From Sphingomonadales bacterium (GTDB taxonomy: Bacteria; Pseudomonadota; Alphaproteobacteria; Sphingomonadales; Sphingomonadaceae): a stretch of DNA of 64,000 nt. The stretch spans positions 62,001 through 126,000 of the forward strand of contig JAGWMZ010000006.1 of NCBI GenBank assembly GCA_028871475.1. Reading direction: 5' to 3'. The notes beneath the pieces are model-generated. The model made no database searches. It was not told the origin of the DNA and saw only the letters and a program-made list of their open reading frames with translations. Each line of letters opens with the position of its first letter. Position 1 is the stretch's first letter. This document shows positions 63,682 to 64,000 of the stretch, piece by piece. The translations under genes and the position numbers were made by a program.

Positions 63682-64000
63682 ATGACCATCGACCCATCCG
63701 CCCCCCTTCGCACCGGCATCATCGGCTATGGTCTGGCGGGGCGAGTGTTTCACGCGCCGCTGGTGCGCGCCGCCAGGGGGCTGAGGCTGACCGCCATCGC
63801 CACCAGCCGCGCCGATGAGGTTGCCGCGCTGGGCGGTGGCATCCGCGCCATTGCCGATCCGCAAGAGCTGATCGACGCGGCGGACATCGACCTGGTGATC
63901 ATCGCCTCGCCCACCGGCACCCATGCCGATCTTGCCCGCGCGGCACTGATGGCCGGCAAGGCGGTGGTGGTCGACAAGCCCTTCACCCTGACACTGGCCG
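63682..64000 (+). CDS. Gfo/Idh/MocA-family oxidoreductase, truncated by window end
   Basis: The first ~106 codons of a Rossmann-fold oxidoreductase are present: RTGIIGYGLAGRVFHAPLVRAA (GxGxxG, NAD(P) binding), DIDLVIIASPTGTHADLARAALMAGK and the catalytic VVDKPFTLT. The E/DKP Lys is the family catalytic residue. GGAGAG precedes the ATG. It runs out of the window, so the C-terminal domain is not seen. Confidence 0.9.
   Translation, partial: MTIDPSAPLRTGIIGYGLAGRVFHAPLVRAARGLRLTAIATSRADEVAALGGGIRAIADPQELIDAADIDLVIIASPTGTHADLARAALMAGKAVVVDKPFTLTLA

Overview
The window is high-GC alphaproteobacterial chromosome, most likely from a sphingomonad (Novosphingobium/Sphingobium-like). The signs are the conserved ffs-dnaX-ybaB block, yajC-secD-secF, an EcfG/PhyR/NepR general stress response, a GTA-type holin, HWE and HisKA_2 kinases, and an alphaproteobacterial-type LexA box. 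Almost all of it is ordinary core genome. I see no transposase, integrase, plasmid or CRISPR signature.

0-11 kb: start of tsf, rpsB, a possible SOS-controlled small membrane protein, pssA-psd (phosphatidylethanolamine synthesis), a spanin-like overlapping gene pair beside tRNA-Tyr, an rRNA methyltransferase, HU, Lon, YbaB, DnaX. 11-20 kb: 4.5S RNA, an NDUFS4-like protein, HrpB, polyprenyl diphosphate synthase, chorismate mutase, a PhoPQ/PepSY-type two-component set, an ABC-F protein. 20-31 kb: DUF6456 and XRE genes, a glycosyltransferase, secF-secD-yajC, tRNA-Pro(GGG), an FAD reductase, a GTA-type holin, aroQ, accB-accC. 31-42 kb: Lrp, a degenerate histidine kinase coupled to a deacetylase, tRNA(CAU), tRNA-Pro(UGG), cytosolic alpha-amylase, a GGDEF-EAL gene broken by one in-frame stop, mobA, a ferritin-like protein, a hydrolase. 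42-56 kb: a stress and signalling region with GlsB, lipoproteins, a CHASE3 kinase, two receiver proteins, an OmpA porin with 26 consecutive prolines, an HWE kinase, ecfG, phyR, nepR, a GT4-glycosidase protein with a GH130 partner, an iron-permease-like protein and CsbD. 56-64 kb: L-serine dehydratase, a half-length asparaginase, IlvD, and a LysR gene divergent from a dioxygenase-azoreductase-YceI group; the window ends inside a Gfo/Idh/MocA oxidoreductase.

The most interesting signals lie outside the obvious genes. (1) A dispersed non-coding element of about 160-250 bp with GC-rich hairpins at both ends occurs three times (14.0, 30.6 and 58.2 kb). Each time the same end abuts the stop codon of a housekeeping gene. 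(2) GGAAC-N16-(C/T)NT(T/A) promoters precede ecfG, phyR, glsB, a lipoprotein/kinase operon, the ferritin-like gene, amyA and the GT4/GH130 operon. Four of these have the -10 element 38-41 nt from the start codon, which predicts a local general-stress regulon. (3) A spanin-like pair and a GTA-type holin sit alone among core genes and could be scattered lysis functions of a domesticated phage or gene transfer agent. (4) The GGDEF-EAL gene has a single GAA-to-TAA-type nonsense codon.

All calls come from reading the sequence. No database search was run; family names rest on recognised motifs and gene order.
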